Notes: generated from the letters alone by a model not told the origin. A stretch of 48,202 nucleotides of DNA from Bacteroidota bacterium (GCA_023417815.1 JAEZEI010000079.1:1-48202); one strand, 5' to 3'. Positions 24,701 to 33,288 are shown, counted from the stretch's first letter. Made by a program: numbers and translations.

Positions 24701-27497
24701 AAGCACCCAGCCAACCTTTAATGGTTCTGCCCAACTTATAGGCACCAATACAGTAACTGAAAACATCCTTTCAAATTCCGGGGTAAATCACAGTTTCCAA
24801 TTCACTGTTCCCCATCCTACTTCGGGTGTTCGGTATTTCTATGTATTAACAAACTATGACAGCGCATTCCTGGAAAATAATCACTCCAACAACCTGAGTT
24901 CTGCTGCAGCATCGAATATTACTCCTGCTCTTCCTGCAGATCTTGTGGTAGCTTCAGTGAACCCGGGTGATTCAGCCTTCACCGTTTTCCAGCAAAAGGT
25001 AGTGTACACTATAAATAATAATGGCGTTGGATCAGCGGTTGGCACCTGGACAGATAGCATATTCATAAGCTGCAATCCCGTTTTCAGTCCCCAATCAAGC
25101 TTCTATGCCGGAAGAAAGATGCACCTGAATAAGGTTGTCGGAACCATGTCATCATACACCGACACCTTTACACTGAATATGCCTTATTCGCACCTGATCA
25201 ACTCCTGCTTCACACCATCAATGCACAGCAATGTATATTTCTATGTAAAAGCCAATGCGGATACTGGAGCTTATGAAGGAACCGCCCTGAATAATAATAT
25301 CGGTTCAAGCGGAAGCCAGTTGCTTGTAAATCCTTATATCGACCATACCATTCCTTTTGTATCAGGTCCGGATACCACTACTGTTGGTGATCCGTATCCC
25401 ACCAACTGGTCTGTAAAGAATATTGGTTACAACCCAGGCACGAATCAGTATTATACCTACTGGTACGACGGCTTATTTTTCTCACCAGATTCCGTTGCAG
25501 ATATAGGGGATAACAAGGCAGGCGATTACCTGAAATATAACAGGATCAACCGTGGGGAGGAAATTACTTTTACAAAAAGTCCATACACACCGTTGATGCC
25601 CACAGGAGATTATTATGTATATGTGCACAACAATTACAACCAGATCATTCCCGGGGAAATAAATGTTGGCAACAATGTAAACTTTATCAGGAACGCCCAA
25701 GGTGCCGCTAAAAAGATCCATGTGATTCAGCCCCTGATGCCTGACCTCACAGACAGTATCATTTCTGCACCAACATCTGTTGCAGCGGGACAACCAGTAA
25801 CCATTATATATAAGGTAACCAATAAAGGACAGGGCGTAACCTTCCCGGGGTCAAACATTCAGACTACGATATTGCTTTCCAACAATACCACTGTAACACC
25901 CAATGACGGTGACAGGGTTCTTGCCACCCGTAACCGGCAAACCCCTTTGAATGCCGGGCAGGTTTATTATGACACAGTTACCACTGTAATTCCCGCGTCC
26001 ACTATTGATGGAAACTTCTTCCTGATCAGCCAGGTTAATTCAAATAATGCAATACTGGAAACATCGCTTACCAATAACCTTGGCATAAGCCAGATCTCGG
26101 TATTCAGACCGCCGCTAACAGATCTGGTAGTAGGGGGAATGGTGCTTCCCGACACCGTAACGCTGGGGTATACAATAGATACGGCGAAGTGGGTGGTGGC
26201 CAACATTTCCGGTGAACTGGCCAGGGGAAGTTCAAAAGACGGGATCTACCTCTCTTCTGCCGACCAGTTTGACAGTACTGCAATACTCATTGGAATAAAG
26301 AATAAATATATAGATCTGCAACCTTTGGAATCAGATACTGTAAGAATGGCTGCAATGGTAACTGGTGTAGTAGAGGGAAATTATAATGTGTATGTAAAAA
26401 CGGATGTTCAGAATAACATACTTGAGTCAGACAAAGAAAATAATACAGGGATGTCTGCTTCAAGGATCTATGTTAAAGTGAAAGAACTTCCGATGAACGT
26501 GGATGAGCCTAATACGCTTGCGAGGGATAACCGCTATTACAAACTCGTGATTCCTGATTCCCTGCTTGGTTCAACCATATTAGTAACATTAAGAAGTAAC
26601 GATTCCTTATCCGTACACAATGAAATGTACATGGGTGCTGGATATGTACCCACCCCTGCCTCTTATGACTACAGGTTTGAAACACCCAACTACGGCAACC
26701 AGCAAATACTGATCTCCGACGTGAATTCCAATGTGTTCTATATAATGTACAGGAGCATGAGTGTTAATGCTCCGCCTCAGAATGTAACCCTGAAGGCTGT
26801 TAAACTTCCGTTTGCGGTACTTGATGTACATACAAATGCAGGTGCAAATATTGGCAATGTAACGATAAGAATACGGGGATCCCTGTTTGAACCCGGCATG
26901 ACGGCAAGGCTTAGTAACGGGTCAACCAATATTAATGCTTCAGTGGTTTATTTCACTAACAGCACACAGGTTTTTGCCACCTTCCCATTGCAGGGGAAAC
27001 CCCAGGGCATTTATGATGTTACACTTATTAAGGATGATCTCTCTGAAGCAACATTACCGCAATCTTTCTCTATCGTTCCCCCAAATAATGGAGGACTGAT
27101 TACCGGTGGAGGTGTAAATACGGGTGCCGGAAATGGAAACGAACCGGGTTGCGATCCGGGGGCTGCAAGCGGAATGAATTCGCAGTTATCACTTGATTTG
27201 ATCGTACCATCTCCTGTATTAACGAACAGACCCGTGGTGATACTTATAAACTTCAGCAATCCTACCAACTTCGATATACCTGTTCAGTCGAGGATCCTGT
27301 ACAGTGAAGATAATGTGAAGATGGCATTCACTAAAGCAGGTATTCCCGAGGGAACAACTTCACTTTATATAGAATTTACTGAACCCGGTGGTCCTCCGGG
27401 AATCATCAGGCCGGGTGGCAGTGGGACTATAACAGTTCACTGTATTTCGCCTACGCAGATACCGTTAGATCGTTCAGTATTATTCAAATTACAATAG
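18717..27497 (+). CDS. Giant surface protein with ELWxxDGT repeats and CARDB domains
   Basis: 2926 residues. A signal peptide ends near AFA-Q at about residue 35. From about 60 to 945 there are 18 ELWxxDGT-type repeats of about 48 residues, probably forming propeller-like blades, with a 19th degenerate start. Next come a PKD-like domain (about 950-1040), bacterial Ig/MBG-like segments and an FN3-like domain (to about 1460). About eight CARDB adhesion domains follow (about 1468-2585), each opening like DLxVxxVxxP. Beyond these are an IPT/TIG-like segment (about 2700-2790), a Gly/Asn-rich linker and a last domain with EPGGPPGIIRPGGSG. There is no sorting domain of type IX or other kind. It stops 19 bases before an RHS gene whose C-terminus looks like the missing tail. 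Likely an exported adhesin; how it would be anchored is unclear. Confidence 0.9.
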   Translation: MALPNLFKGAGKLNFLRATLLSFVTIILILPAFAQGPEILKDINSPTTLHSTSTAGYNFKGSNGIVFFAADNGLNGLELWKTNGTEVGTMLVKDINPGSSSSNPTNFVELNGVLYFTATSSTNGNELWKSDGTEAGTVMVKDLSAGTGSSSPQNLAVVNNKIFFTANANSLGRELYVTDGTDAGTALVKDINPGTGSSSPGSMHNLNGQLFFTASNPVYGLELWKSDGTDAGTVMVKDVAPGGASPFFADFIVFNDKLVFTLYTDDAGNEPWISDGTDAGTHIIKDIQPGDWGSEPDHYTVAGTVLYFVANDGINGYELWKTDGTDAGTALVKDIVPGSDGAFPEFLTLIGNTLYFSAWEDNTGQELWKSDGTAAGTVLVKDISPGNSSIPLYLINLNGTLLFRAGDAANGVELWKSDGTEAGTVIVKDLNPGANSSLPLNFTQVNNKLYFTGTMSGSPTLFVSDGTDAGTKALNISAINSGTFATLYGYNDRLYFLHTPTIITGVGAGREPWVSDGTDAGTKLLKDINQFTSSGNPGPYCRIGDVVYFAADNGVNGNELWKTDGTAAGTVLVADIAPGTSSSTPQNLTNVNGTLFFTASVSGIGRELWKSDGTAAGTVLVKDLYSGNSSSTPTMLTNVNGTVFFTGLTQTEGTVLFKSDGTDAGTVMVKDLLPGSTANPNISLPVNVNGTLFFRATVAPYGTELWKSDGTEAGTILVKDIVSGTGSSGLDNLIAYNGKLFFSANDGINGNELWESDGTEAGTQMFVNIATGSFANSNPSNFKVAAGKLYFTAFTAGTQYEPWVSDGTPANTFMITEVVPGGSGSVPSGFTEMNGYVYFSATSNSGRELWRTDNTAAGTTLVRDIVPGTGSSTPDQLTSVNNTLYFIATMPDGGVELFSSDGTEAGTVGYDLYPGSTTSSPNYLTALNEMLIFSANHTMLGTEIWKAVAVPAPSASFSITGDTTACEGVVKTYKATNVVGSNVSYHWSLPDGGGTMTVEDSIITVTWTSPGDRRIELYLSNPSGSTAPKQLTVHVITGGIAPTQAPVISQFGRTLTASNFPPGTYCRWYRNDVEIPGADQPSYYAALDGSYTAKFVSTCAIGPSSNAILFATAAQPQTITFDTLADRQLTPDLKIKLHASSSSGLPVFFQKVAGPGYVQNDTLYVTGTGILTGDIVIKAMQPGNEIYSPADDALETVRILRGNQYISFDSIPDLVFASQQVQMNAITNAGLPLTFSIVNGNNIVSLLSGNKFKVNGAGSVTIRASQAGNLNYLSAAPVDRTFCIGVRSLGNITGDAHPCINTYRYNAQRIPGAEYVWTLSGGGTLTTNKDTAWIAWDTPGAHTLTVKANSLCDTIYSDIASLNISTTSNPPAPVSGMIPVNGAQDQQLPLRLSWIPGISTTVFDIYVWDADDPQPVTPYASNIEGVYIDLPLNSLAYNNTYKWRVVSKNPCQFTSGPVQEFSVIPLPDLQVSNVQAPATATSGQTITITWDVTNVGPGSTLPGATWYDGVYLAMDTVPFVSFAGSPNWNPGSWNNLTANGRPLLLGKRIRPTGLSSGQSYSNSLQFTLPLDYSFPVYVYVITDNEHPNWKIMQESVLNDTARKATQMQIIMAPTPDLRVDSVFTPSTTFSGSTINVTYKVRNYGVLTPAGSSWIDSVFLSPNPLFDRATAIPLNAPKYNGSYYPNTWNQTVHNTTQLLQDSFYTKSVSVVIPNFIFGNWFIYVKTNAKASGTSSLYEGPLTDNNLGQALLQVYLTPTPKLTVNNLNIPLTSASTTQPIGVNWNIKNEGFRDNIEFNKGHIITMGTCTVACPTFTPGQICYSSSVTNDSLVFGSSYWVDRVYLSTDPGGLNTANAVLVKEVQHGQLNSGMYWEPSVGSFVSCPALASGSINISNVIHPNSVFPKTAGFNIPSNLPEGSYYVYVYTNPTKSVFEYPGTPQIERSALPIQIKRPDVRVSSLTVPTAATGGQVIPIDYTVFNDGPGDVFNHIRKDRIYISTQPTFNGSAQLIGTNTVTENILSNSGVNHSFQFTVPHPTSGVRYFYVLTNYDSAFLENNHSNNLSSAAASNITPALPADLVVASVNPGDSAFTVFQQKVVYTINNNGVGSAVGTWTDSIFISCNPVFSPQSSFYAGRKMHLNKVVGTMSSYTDTFTLNMPYSHLINSCFTPSMHSNVYFYVKANADTGAYEGTALNNNIGSSGSQLLVNPYIDHTIPFVSGPDTTTVGDPYPTNWSVKNIGYNPGTNQYYTYWYDGLFFSPDSVADIGDNKAGDYLKYNRINRGEEITFTKSPYTPLMPTGDYYVYVHNNYNQIIPGEINVGNNVNFIRNAQGAAKKIHVIQPLMPDLTDSIISAPTSVAAGQPVTIIYKVTNKGQGVTFPGSNIQTTILLSNNTTVTPNDGDRVLATRNRQTPLNAGQVYYDTVTTVIPASTIDGNFFLISQVNSNNAILETSLTNNLGISQISVFRPPLTDLVVGGMVLPDTVTLGYTIDTAKWVVANISGELARGSSKDGIYLSSADQFDSTAILIGIKNKYIDLQPLESDTVRMAAMVTGVVEGNYNVYVKTDVQNNILESDKENNTGMSASRIYVKVKELPMNVDEPNTLARDNRYYKLVIPDSLLGSTILVTLRSNDSLSVHNEMYMGAGYVPTPASYDYRFETPNYGNQQILISDVNSNVFYIMYRSMSVNAPPQNVTLKAVKLPFAVLDVHTNAGANIGNVTIRIRGSLFEPGMTARLSNGSTNINASVVYFTNSTQVFATFPLQGKPQGIYDVTLIKDDLSEATLPQSFSIVPPNNGGLITGGGVNTGAGNGNEPGCDPGAASGMNSQLSLDLIVPSPVLTNRPVVILINFSNPTNFDIPVQSRILYSEDNVKMAFTKAGIPEGTTSLYIEFTEPGGPPGIIRPGGSGTITVHCISPTQIPLDRSVLFKLQ
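18900..21560 (+). repeat. Tandem array of 18 ELWxxDGT-type protein repeats
   Basis: The coding repeat is about 145 bases. Each unit reads roughly ELWKSDGTxAGTxxVKDIxPG, then Ser-rich spacing, then LYFTA. The copies are clearly diverged (for example REPWVSDGT, TLFVSDGT, ELWRTDNT), so this is an old array rather than a recent expansion. The ninth unit has lost the KDIxPG part and the last is truncated at EIWKA. Confidence 0.9.
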
Positions 27498-27516
27498 TGT
27501 CGAAAAAAGATAGTGT

Positions 27517-30500
27517 ATGCAAAATCTAAAGAATTTATATAGAATCAAGGCTCTTAAATCCATGGCCTGTATAATGCTTTTTAGTACAGTAGCCTTATGT
27601 ACAAAAAGCCAAAACCTTAATAATCCCAATAAACAGGGACCCTTAGGCACGCAGGTAAACACGCTGAGTGGCAATCTTTTTATTCACAGGGGAGATCTAT
27701 ATGTGCCAGGTCGGGGTTTCGACTTTAATGTTGCATTCAATTATAATAGCTTCCTTTTTACAGAAGACTATGGGTTTGGGAATGGATGGTCATTCCATTA
27801 TAATATTAGTTACCGGAATGATACAACACCTGGGTCTAAGATCATTTTCTGGGGGGATGGCCGGGAGGACAAGTATGATTCATTACAAAACGGGACATAT
27901 AAGGCTCCAAGAGGATTTTTTGCCACCTTCTCCCAATACCAAACTGGAAAATTTTTGCTACAGCAACCGAATGGTACAAAGTATTACTTTGATAACCCGG
28001 TACACAAAAAAATAACAAGGCAGGAAGACACAAATGGAAATTACATTGACTTTTCTTACTCAGATTCTTTATTGACAAACATTACAAATGTTGCTGGCCA
28101 ATCTGTCTCATTTTCGTATGACAATAAAGGACGAATAATAAGTGTAACGGATGCAATGGCTTCGCCTACAAGAACTTTTACCTATACCTATGATCCAAAC
28201 GGAAACCTCACTGAGGCTACAGATCCTTTGGGTGGAAAATTTAAATACACCTACCTGATAAATGGTCCAATGAAGTCACTTGCTGATAAGAACAACAACA
28301 AGGTTGACATAATTTATTACCCGGACTATACAATTCGGGAAATTATTGGATGCAATAAAAGAATCAGTTTTTCTTACGACACAACTTCCCAAATAACAGT
28401 GGTTACTGATCATTTGGACCCAGTAAACCAGGTATCGAAGTACCACTATAGTAAAGTAGATGACGTCCCCTGGTTAACCTCTATTTCGGGCAACTGTTGC
28501 GGATTCGACATTAAATTTGAATACGACGAATCAGGAAACCGCACCAAATTATTTGATGCGAAAAACCAGGAATACTCATTTACCTATGATTCAATTGGGA
28601 ACATAATCACCTCAACAAACCCTTTGGGGTATATCTACCATTATACATATACAGATTTCAATAAACTTAGTAGTTATACGGATCCGGAAGGAAATAAATA
28701 TACCCTTGATTATGATAACAGAGGCAACCTGACCCAGATGATCAGTCCTGGAGGTAATACCTATTCCGCAACTTATAACAGTGCAGGAGAAATTATTTCC
28801 AGTACAGATGCGGAAGGAAATAAATATACCTACAACTATGATGCGCTCGGTAATCCCACAACAGTAACAGGGCCAAATGGATATTCAGCTACGCTGGCTT
28901 TTGATGCACGGGGAAGATTGCTTTCCTTTAAGAATGCTTTGGGAAATACTTCAACAGCTGAATATGACATCCTTAACCGGCTAAAGAAAATCACAGACCC
29001 CCTCAACAATACAGTTCAATTAAATTATGATGCCTCCGGAAATTTAATTTCATTTATTAACCGGAATAATGAAACTAACCATTTCGACTATGACGCCAGT
29101 AACCGGATTGTGAAAGCAACAGGCCGCACCGGGAATACGATGAGCTTCACATATGATGGCATGAATAATTTGACTTCCTTCATCAGTCCCACTGGCTCTG
29201 TGGCAAAGGCATTTTATGATGTAAGAAATCAATTAAAGGAAATTATAGATGAAGAAAATCAATTAACGTCTTTTAATTACGACCAGAATGGAAATATGGT
29301 AAAAATAAATTTCCCTAATGGGAGAACCTTGAACTATGATTATGATAATTTAAATCGTATAATAAGTATATCCGATAACCATGGAACCATTGGATCGCTG
29401 ACATATGACAAAAACAACAACATCACCAGTTTTACAAATGGCACAGGATCTACCGTTTCGGCAGTGTATGATAGTCTTAACAGGATAAAAAAGATAACCG
29501 ATCCCTTAGGTAATAACACTTCATATTCCTACGATCGGAATAACAAGATTACATCAATCACCGATCGTGAGGGCAACACCAGTTTTTTCACCTATGACAG
29601 CCTGGGCCGCGTAAAAACTTTTACCGATAAGAATGGTTTTATTCTTACTCCTGGTTATGATGGCATTAATAATATAACATCTTTAAAAGACCAAAACGGG
29701 AATATCACTACATATACTTATGATAATCTGAATCGCAGGAAAAGAATGACCTATCCTGATGGAAAATACCAGGAGTATACCTATGATAACAAAAGCAATG
29801 TGACCGAAATCCGTTTGGCAGATGGAAGCATAAAAACCTATCAATATGATAGCCTTGATCGGATTATATCCAGGTCTGTACCGGGAACAGGCGAATATAT
29901 TTACACCTATGATAAGCTCAACAGAATTAAAAGCGCCACGAATAACATTGGCACCGTTTATTTTGATTATGACGGTCTGAACAGGGTAATAAGCGAGTCA
30001 TTCGACGGAAGAACTGTAAATTATACCTATAATACTGCCGGCAGAACCCAAACTATTACATATCCTGACGGGTCTGTAGTGTTAAAGGAATTTGATTTTA
30101 GAAACCGGCTGGTAAAAATCTCGAAGGATGATGAAGTAGTTGTTGAATATACATACAACAACTTAAACCAGGTTACCAGGAAAGATTATGCAAATGGAAT
30201 TTCATCCATTAATCAATACGATTTTGCAAACAGATTAATATCTACCTCTACTGGCTCAATCCTGGAAAAAATATTCACTTACGATAAGGAAATGCACCGG
30301 ACTAGTGCTATAAACGTAAATGACGCCTCTCTGTCAGAATTTTTCACATTTGATAATAATCACAGGCTTATTGGCTATAAAATCGGGCCTGAAGGAAACC
30401 CCCATACCGAACATACATATGCTTACGATGCGGTTGGAAACCGTGTGTCTGCCAATATCAATGGAACAGCCATCAGTTATACTGTGAACAATCTTAATCA

Positions 30501-33288
30501 GATTACCAACCGGAATGGCATTCCATTATCATACGACAACCGGGGAAATCTGGTTTATGACGGTTCTGCCTTTAAGACTTATGATGCCGAAAATCGTCTC
30601 ATAATTGATTCCGTATCTCCTGCAAATGTTATCACGTACAAATATGATGCTGTTGGACGGAGAGCAATTAAGACCGTTAACGGCTCAACCTTGAAATATA
30701 CATTTAGTGGTGTAGCTCCTATAGAAGAAAGGTTAAGTAACAACTCTTTGATTAATCAAACGGTATTCAGTTCTTTCCGCTCCCCTGTACTTAACCAAAA
30801 TAATGGAGAAAAATTCTTTTACCATGCTGATAAACAGAATTCTGTTGAAGCAATAACCAATAGCAACGGAAGACTGATTGAACGATACCGTTACGATGTA
30901 TACGGGTCAACCACCCGATTAGATAGCCTGAATAACATATTAGCAACCTCCATTACGGGAAACAGGTATGGCTTTACAGGCCAGGAATATGACGAAAATG
31001 GTAATTATAAATTCTTTTTCCGAAATTATTCCCCTGAAACCGGTTCGTTTAATCAAAGAGATTTGATTGAATACGAAGATGGCATGGGATTATATCAGTA
31101 TGTTGGCAATAATCCGGCAAATGGAGTTGATATATGGGGTTTGCAAACTTTAGAAAATGATCAGCCACTTACCTGTGCAAATGATATTTATTTAGATCAG
31201 AATAAAAAAGATGAAAATAAGCTTCTTCTTGATGTGGAAAATAACTCCCTTACCACCATTGATCTGCTAAATAAGACCGGGATTATTTCAGATGGATTTA
31301 ATAATGCTTTGCAGCCTCTTGGGGTGCCCTTGGCTGCTGCTGATTTTTATTCAAAACAATCAACTGCCAAAGCTGTAACATCCAACCCCAATTCAACTTA
31401 CCAGGAAATGACAGATGCAAACTGGAGTTCAGTTGGGAGCGGGGGTGGCCTGGTAGGGGCCGGTGCCGGGTTAGCAGCGCTTGTCTCGGGAACGGCTGTT
31501 GCTCCTGCAATTGCAGGCGCAGCTACGGGCACTGCAATTTATGGCTTATCTGACGCAGTGGTTGAAGGAGTCACCAACAAACCGATCGGCGTTCATGTTG
31601 CAGATCATGCAACATATTTACAGGAAAAAGGCGATTTTGAACAGTGGGCGATTCAAAACGGCCTTGCTGCAGATATATTTGACCTGAGCATCAGTAAACC
31701 CGGTTCATTGATTCGCGGAGAACAATATGAATTTATTAAAAACCTTTGGTTAAGTGATAAGCACACAACTTACTTAATATGGAAAATGAATCAAGATCTT
31801 TCATATGTAATTCCAGGTAGTTGTGGGAGTGCTGGTACGCGGAGAAAAGTAAAGTATGTATATAACCCGCTAACGGGAAAAATGGAAATGAGAGATGCGT
31901 TTGACCCTAACCTCATCCTGGGCCCCGAAGGCGTTCCTGACAAGGCCTGGGTAAGCGTTAACGACAGGCTGCCTTATACAGTAATGTTCGAAAATGATTC
32001 AACCGCCACTGCCCGCGCTCGCTTTGTAAGAATTATTTCGCCAATAGAACCAAAACAAGATGCAACTACACTTGAATTAGGAAGCATAGGATTCAATAAC
32101 CAGTCCTTTGAAATTCCTGCCGGAAGATCCTCATATTATCAAAGACTTGATGCAAGGGATTCAACAGGAGTATTTGTTGATCTCACCGCGGGTTATGACG
32201 TCATCAACAACCATATTTTTTGGGAACTGCAGGCAATTGACCCTATTACTTTAATGCCACCGGATGATCCGATGGCAGGCTTCCTGTTCCTTCAGGATCT
32301 GTCGCAACCAAACTATGGAAATGGTTTCGTGAACTTTACCATTAAACCAAAACAGGATGCCGCAACACTTGATACGATCGGCGCACGTGCAGAGATCATC
32401 TTCGATGAAAATGAAATGATCCCTACCAACATCCACACGAATACCATTGACGCCCTTCCGCCGGAAAGTTATATGCATCCTATTACAAGCAGTAACCTTG
32501 ATTCACTTACATTATCCTGGAGCGGTGAGGATGATACCAATGGCAGCGGTATAGACTTCTACACAATTTATGTTTCACGCGACCAGGTTAATTACAGCGT
32601 GCTAATACCGGAGATCAGGAGAACTGATACCACGCTTAAATTGCCCGCCGATACTCTTTACTGCTTCTTTGTACTGGCTACTGACAGGGTTGGAAATGCG
32701 GAAGTTCTCGAGCAGGGAGAGATCGTTTGCGCATCCTTCCTTGGTCCTGTCCCGGTAAGCTGGCTGTATTTTAATGGAATTAACCAGGATAAAAACAATC
32801 AACTGAACTGGGCAACAGCTCAGGAACACAACAGCCAGGAATTCAGGCTGGAAAGGTCATTTACCGGAACCGATTTCACGCAGATTGCAACGCTGCCCGC
32901 TGCAGGGAACAGCAGCACGGCCCGAACATATTCTTATTTAGACCGGGATATTGACCGGTTGGGAAGCAATATTTTCTTCTATCGCCTGAAACAGGTTGAT
33001 GTCAACGGAAACTTCGAATATTCCAACATAGTAAAACTTCATTATCGTGGCCCTGGAAAGATTCCAACGGTTGCCTATCCTAACCCTACGAAAGGATTGA
33101 TATCAATACTCCTGGGCGATCCTAAATTAATTGGTTCAGAAGCTATGCTGACCGATGTGAACGGCAGAGTGCTCCAGAAAATAAAACTCAGGGCAACTAA
33201 CCAGTCAATCAACCTGGATCAGTATGTAAATGGAATCTATTTCCTTCGACTCAGGAACAAAGAAACCTTGAAGATCATTAAGCAATAG
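27517..33288 (+). CDS. RHS/YD-repeat protein with variable tip and type IX secretion sorting domain
   Basis: 1923 residues. An N-terminal signal peptide (hydrophobic MACIMLFSTVALC) precedes an RHS-type entry domain with GRGFDFNVAFNYNS. Dozens of YD repeats (about 190-1100, units like YDxxGNxxSxTD) lead to the RHS core ending in NNPANGVDIWGL at residue 1208-1209; the usual DPxG is DIWG here. A variable region (about 1210-1465) contains a Gly/Ala-rich hydrophobic stretch (about 1305-1350). From Asp1466 (DPNLILGPEG) the protein changes character: a FEND module (about 1466-1660), an FN3-like domain with SWSGEDDTNGSGID, then a Bacteroidota VSWLYFNG-type domain, and a T9SS type A sorting domain from about 1850 (YPNPTKG, then GIYFLRL). 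Probably secreted and attached at the cell surface. Hand counts show the RHS part is AT-richer than both flanks. It ends at a strong terminator. Confidence 0.92.
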   Translation: MQNLKNLYRIKALKSMACIMLFSTVALCTKSQNLNNPNKQGPLGTQVNTLSGNLFIHRGDLYVPGRGFDFNVAFNYNSFLFTEDYGFGNGWSFHYNISYRNDTTPGSKIIFWGDGREDKYDSLQNGTYKAPRGFFATFSQYQTGKFLLQQPNGTKYYFDNPVHKKITRQEDTNGNYIDFSYSDSLLTNITNVAGQSVSFSYDNKGRIISVTDAMASPTRTFTYTYDPNGNLTEATDPLGGKFKYTYLINGPMKSLADKNNNKVDIIYYPDYTIREIIGCNKRISFSYDTTSQITVVTDHLDPVNQVSKYHYSKVDDVPWLTSISGNCCGFDIKFEYDESGNRTKLFDAKNQEYSFTYDSIGNIITSTNPLGYIYHYTYTDFNKLSSYTDPEGNKYTLDYDNRGNLTQMISPGGNTYSATYNSAGEIISSTDAEGNKYTYNYDALGNPTTVTGPNGYSATLAFDARGRLLSFKNALGNTSTAEYDILNRLKKITDPLNNTVQLNYDASGNLISFINRNNETNHFDYDASNRIVKATGRTGNTMSFTYDGMNNLTSFISPTGSVAKAFYDVRNQLKEIIDEENQLTSFNYDQNGNMVKINFPNGRTLNYDYDNLNRIISISDNHGTIGSLTYDKNNNITSFTNGTGSTVSAVYDSLNRIKKITDPLGNNTSYSYDRNNKITSITDREGNTSFFTYDSLGRVKTFTDKNGFILTPGYDGINNITSLKDQNGNITTYTYDNLNRRKRMTYPDGKYQEYTYDNKSNVTEIRLADGSIKTYQYDSLDRIISRSVPGTGEYIYTYDKLNRIKSATNNIGTVYFDYDGLNRVISESFDGRTVNYTYNTAGRTQTITYPDGSVVLKEFDFRNRLVKISKDDEVVVEYTYNNLNQVTRKDYANGISSINQYDFANRLISTSTGSILEKIFTYDKEMHRTSAINVNDASLSEFFTFDNNHRLIGYKIGPEGNPHTEHTYAYDAVGNRVSANINGTAISYTVNNLNQITNRNGIPLSYDNRGNLVYDGSAFKTYDAENRLIIDSVSPANVITYKYDAVGRRAIKTVNGSTLKYTFSGVAPIEERLSNNSLINQTVFSSFRSPVLNQNNGEKFFYHADKQNSVEAITNSNGRLIERYRYDVYGSTTRLDSLNNILATSITGNRYGFTGQEYDENGNYKFFFRNYSPETGSFNQRDLIEYEDGMGLYQYVGNNPANGVDIWGLQTLENDQPLTCANDIYLDQNKKDENKLLLDVENNSLTTIDLLNKTGIISDGFNNALQPLGVPLAAADFYSKQSTAKAVTSNPNSTYQEMTDANWSSVGSGGGLVGAGAGLAALVSGTAVAPAIAGAATGTAIYGLSDAVVEGVTNKPIGVHVADHATYLQEKGDFEQWAIQNGLAADIFDLSISKPGSLIRGEQYEFIKNLWLSDKHTTYLIWKMNQDLSYVIPGSCGSAGTRRKVKYVYNPLTGKMEMRDAFDPNLILGPEGVPDKAWVSVNDRLPYTVMFENDSTATARARFVRIISPIEPKQDATTLELGSIGFNNQSFEIPAGRSSYYQRLDARDSTGVFVDLTAGYDVINNHIFWELQAIDPITLMPPDDPMAGFLFLQDLSQPNYGNGFVNFTIKPKQDAATLDTIGARAEIIFDENEMIPTNIHTNTIDALPPESYMHPITSSNLDSLTLSWSGEDDTNGSGIDFYTIYVSRDQVNYSVLIPEIRRTDTTLKLPADTLYCFFVLATDRVGNAEVLEQGEIVCASFLGPVPVSWLYFNGINQDKNNQLNWATAQEHNSQEFRLERSFTGTDFTQIATLPAAGNSSTARTYSYLDRDIDRLGSNIFFYRLKQVDVNGNFEYSNIVKLHYRGPGKIPTVAYPNPTKGLISILLGDPKLIGSEAMLTDVNGRVLQKIKLRATNQSINLDQYVNGIYFLRLRNKETLKIIKQ

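Noticed and set aside
27497..27517. Sequencing frameshift joining the giant and RHS genes
   Set aside because: The giant frame ends at a clean stop and the RHS gene has its own ATG and signal peptide; the RHS composition also differs.
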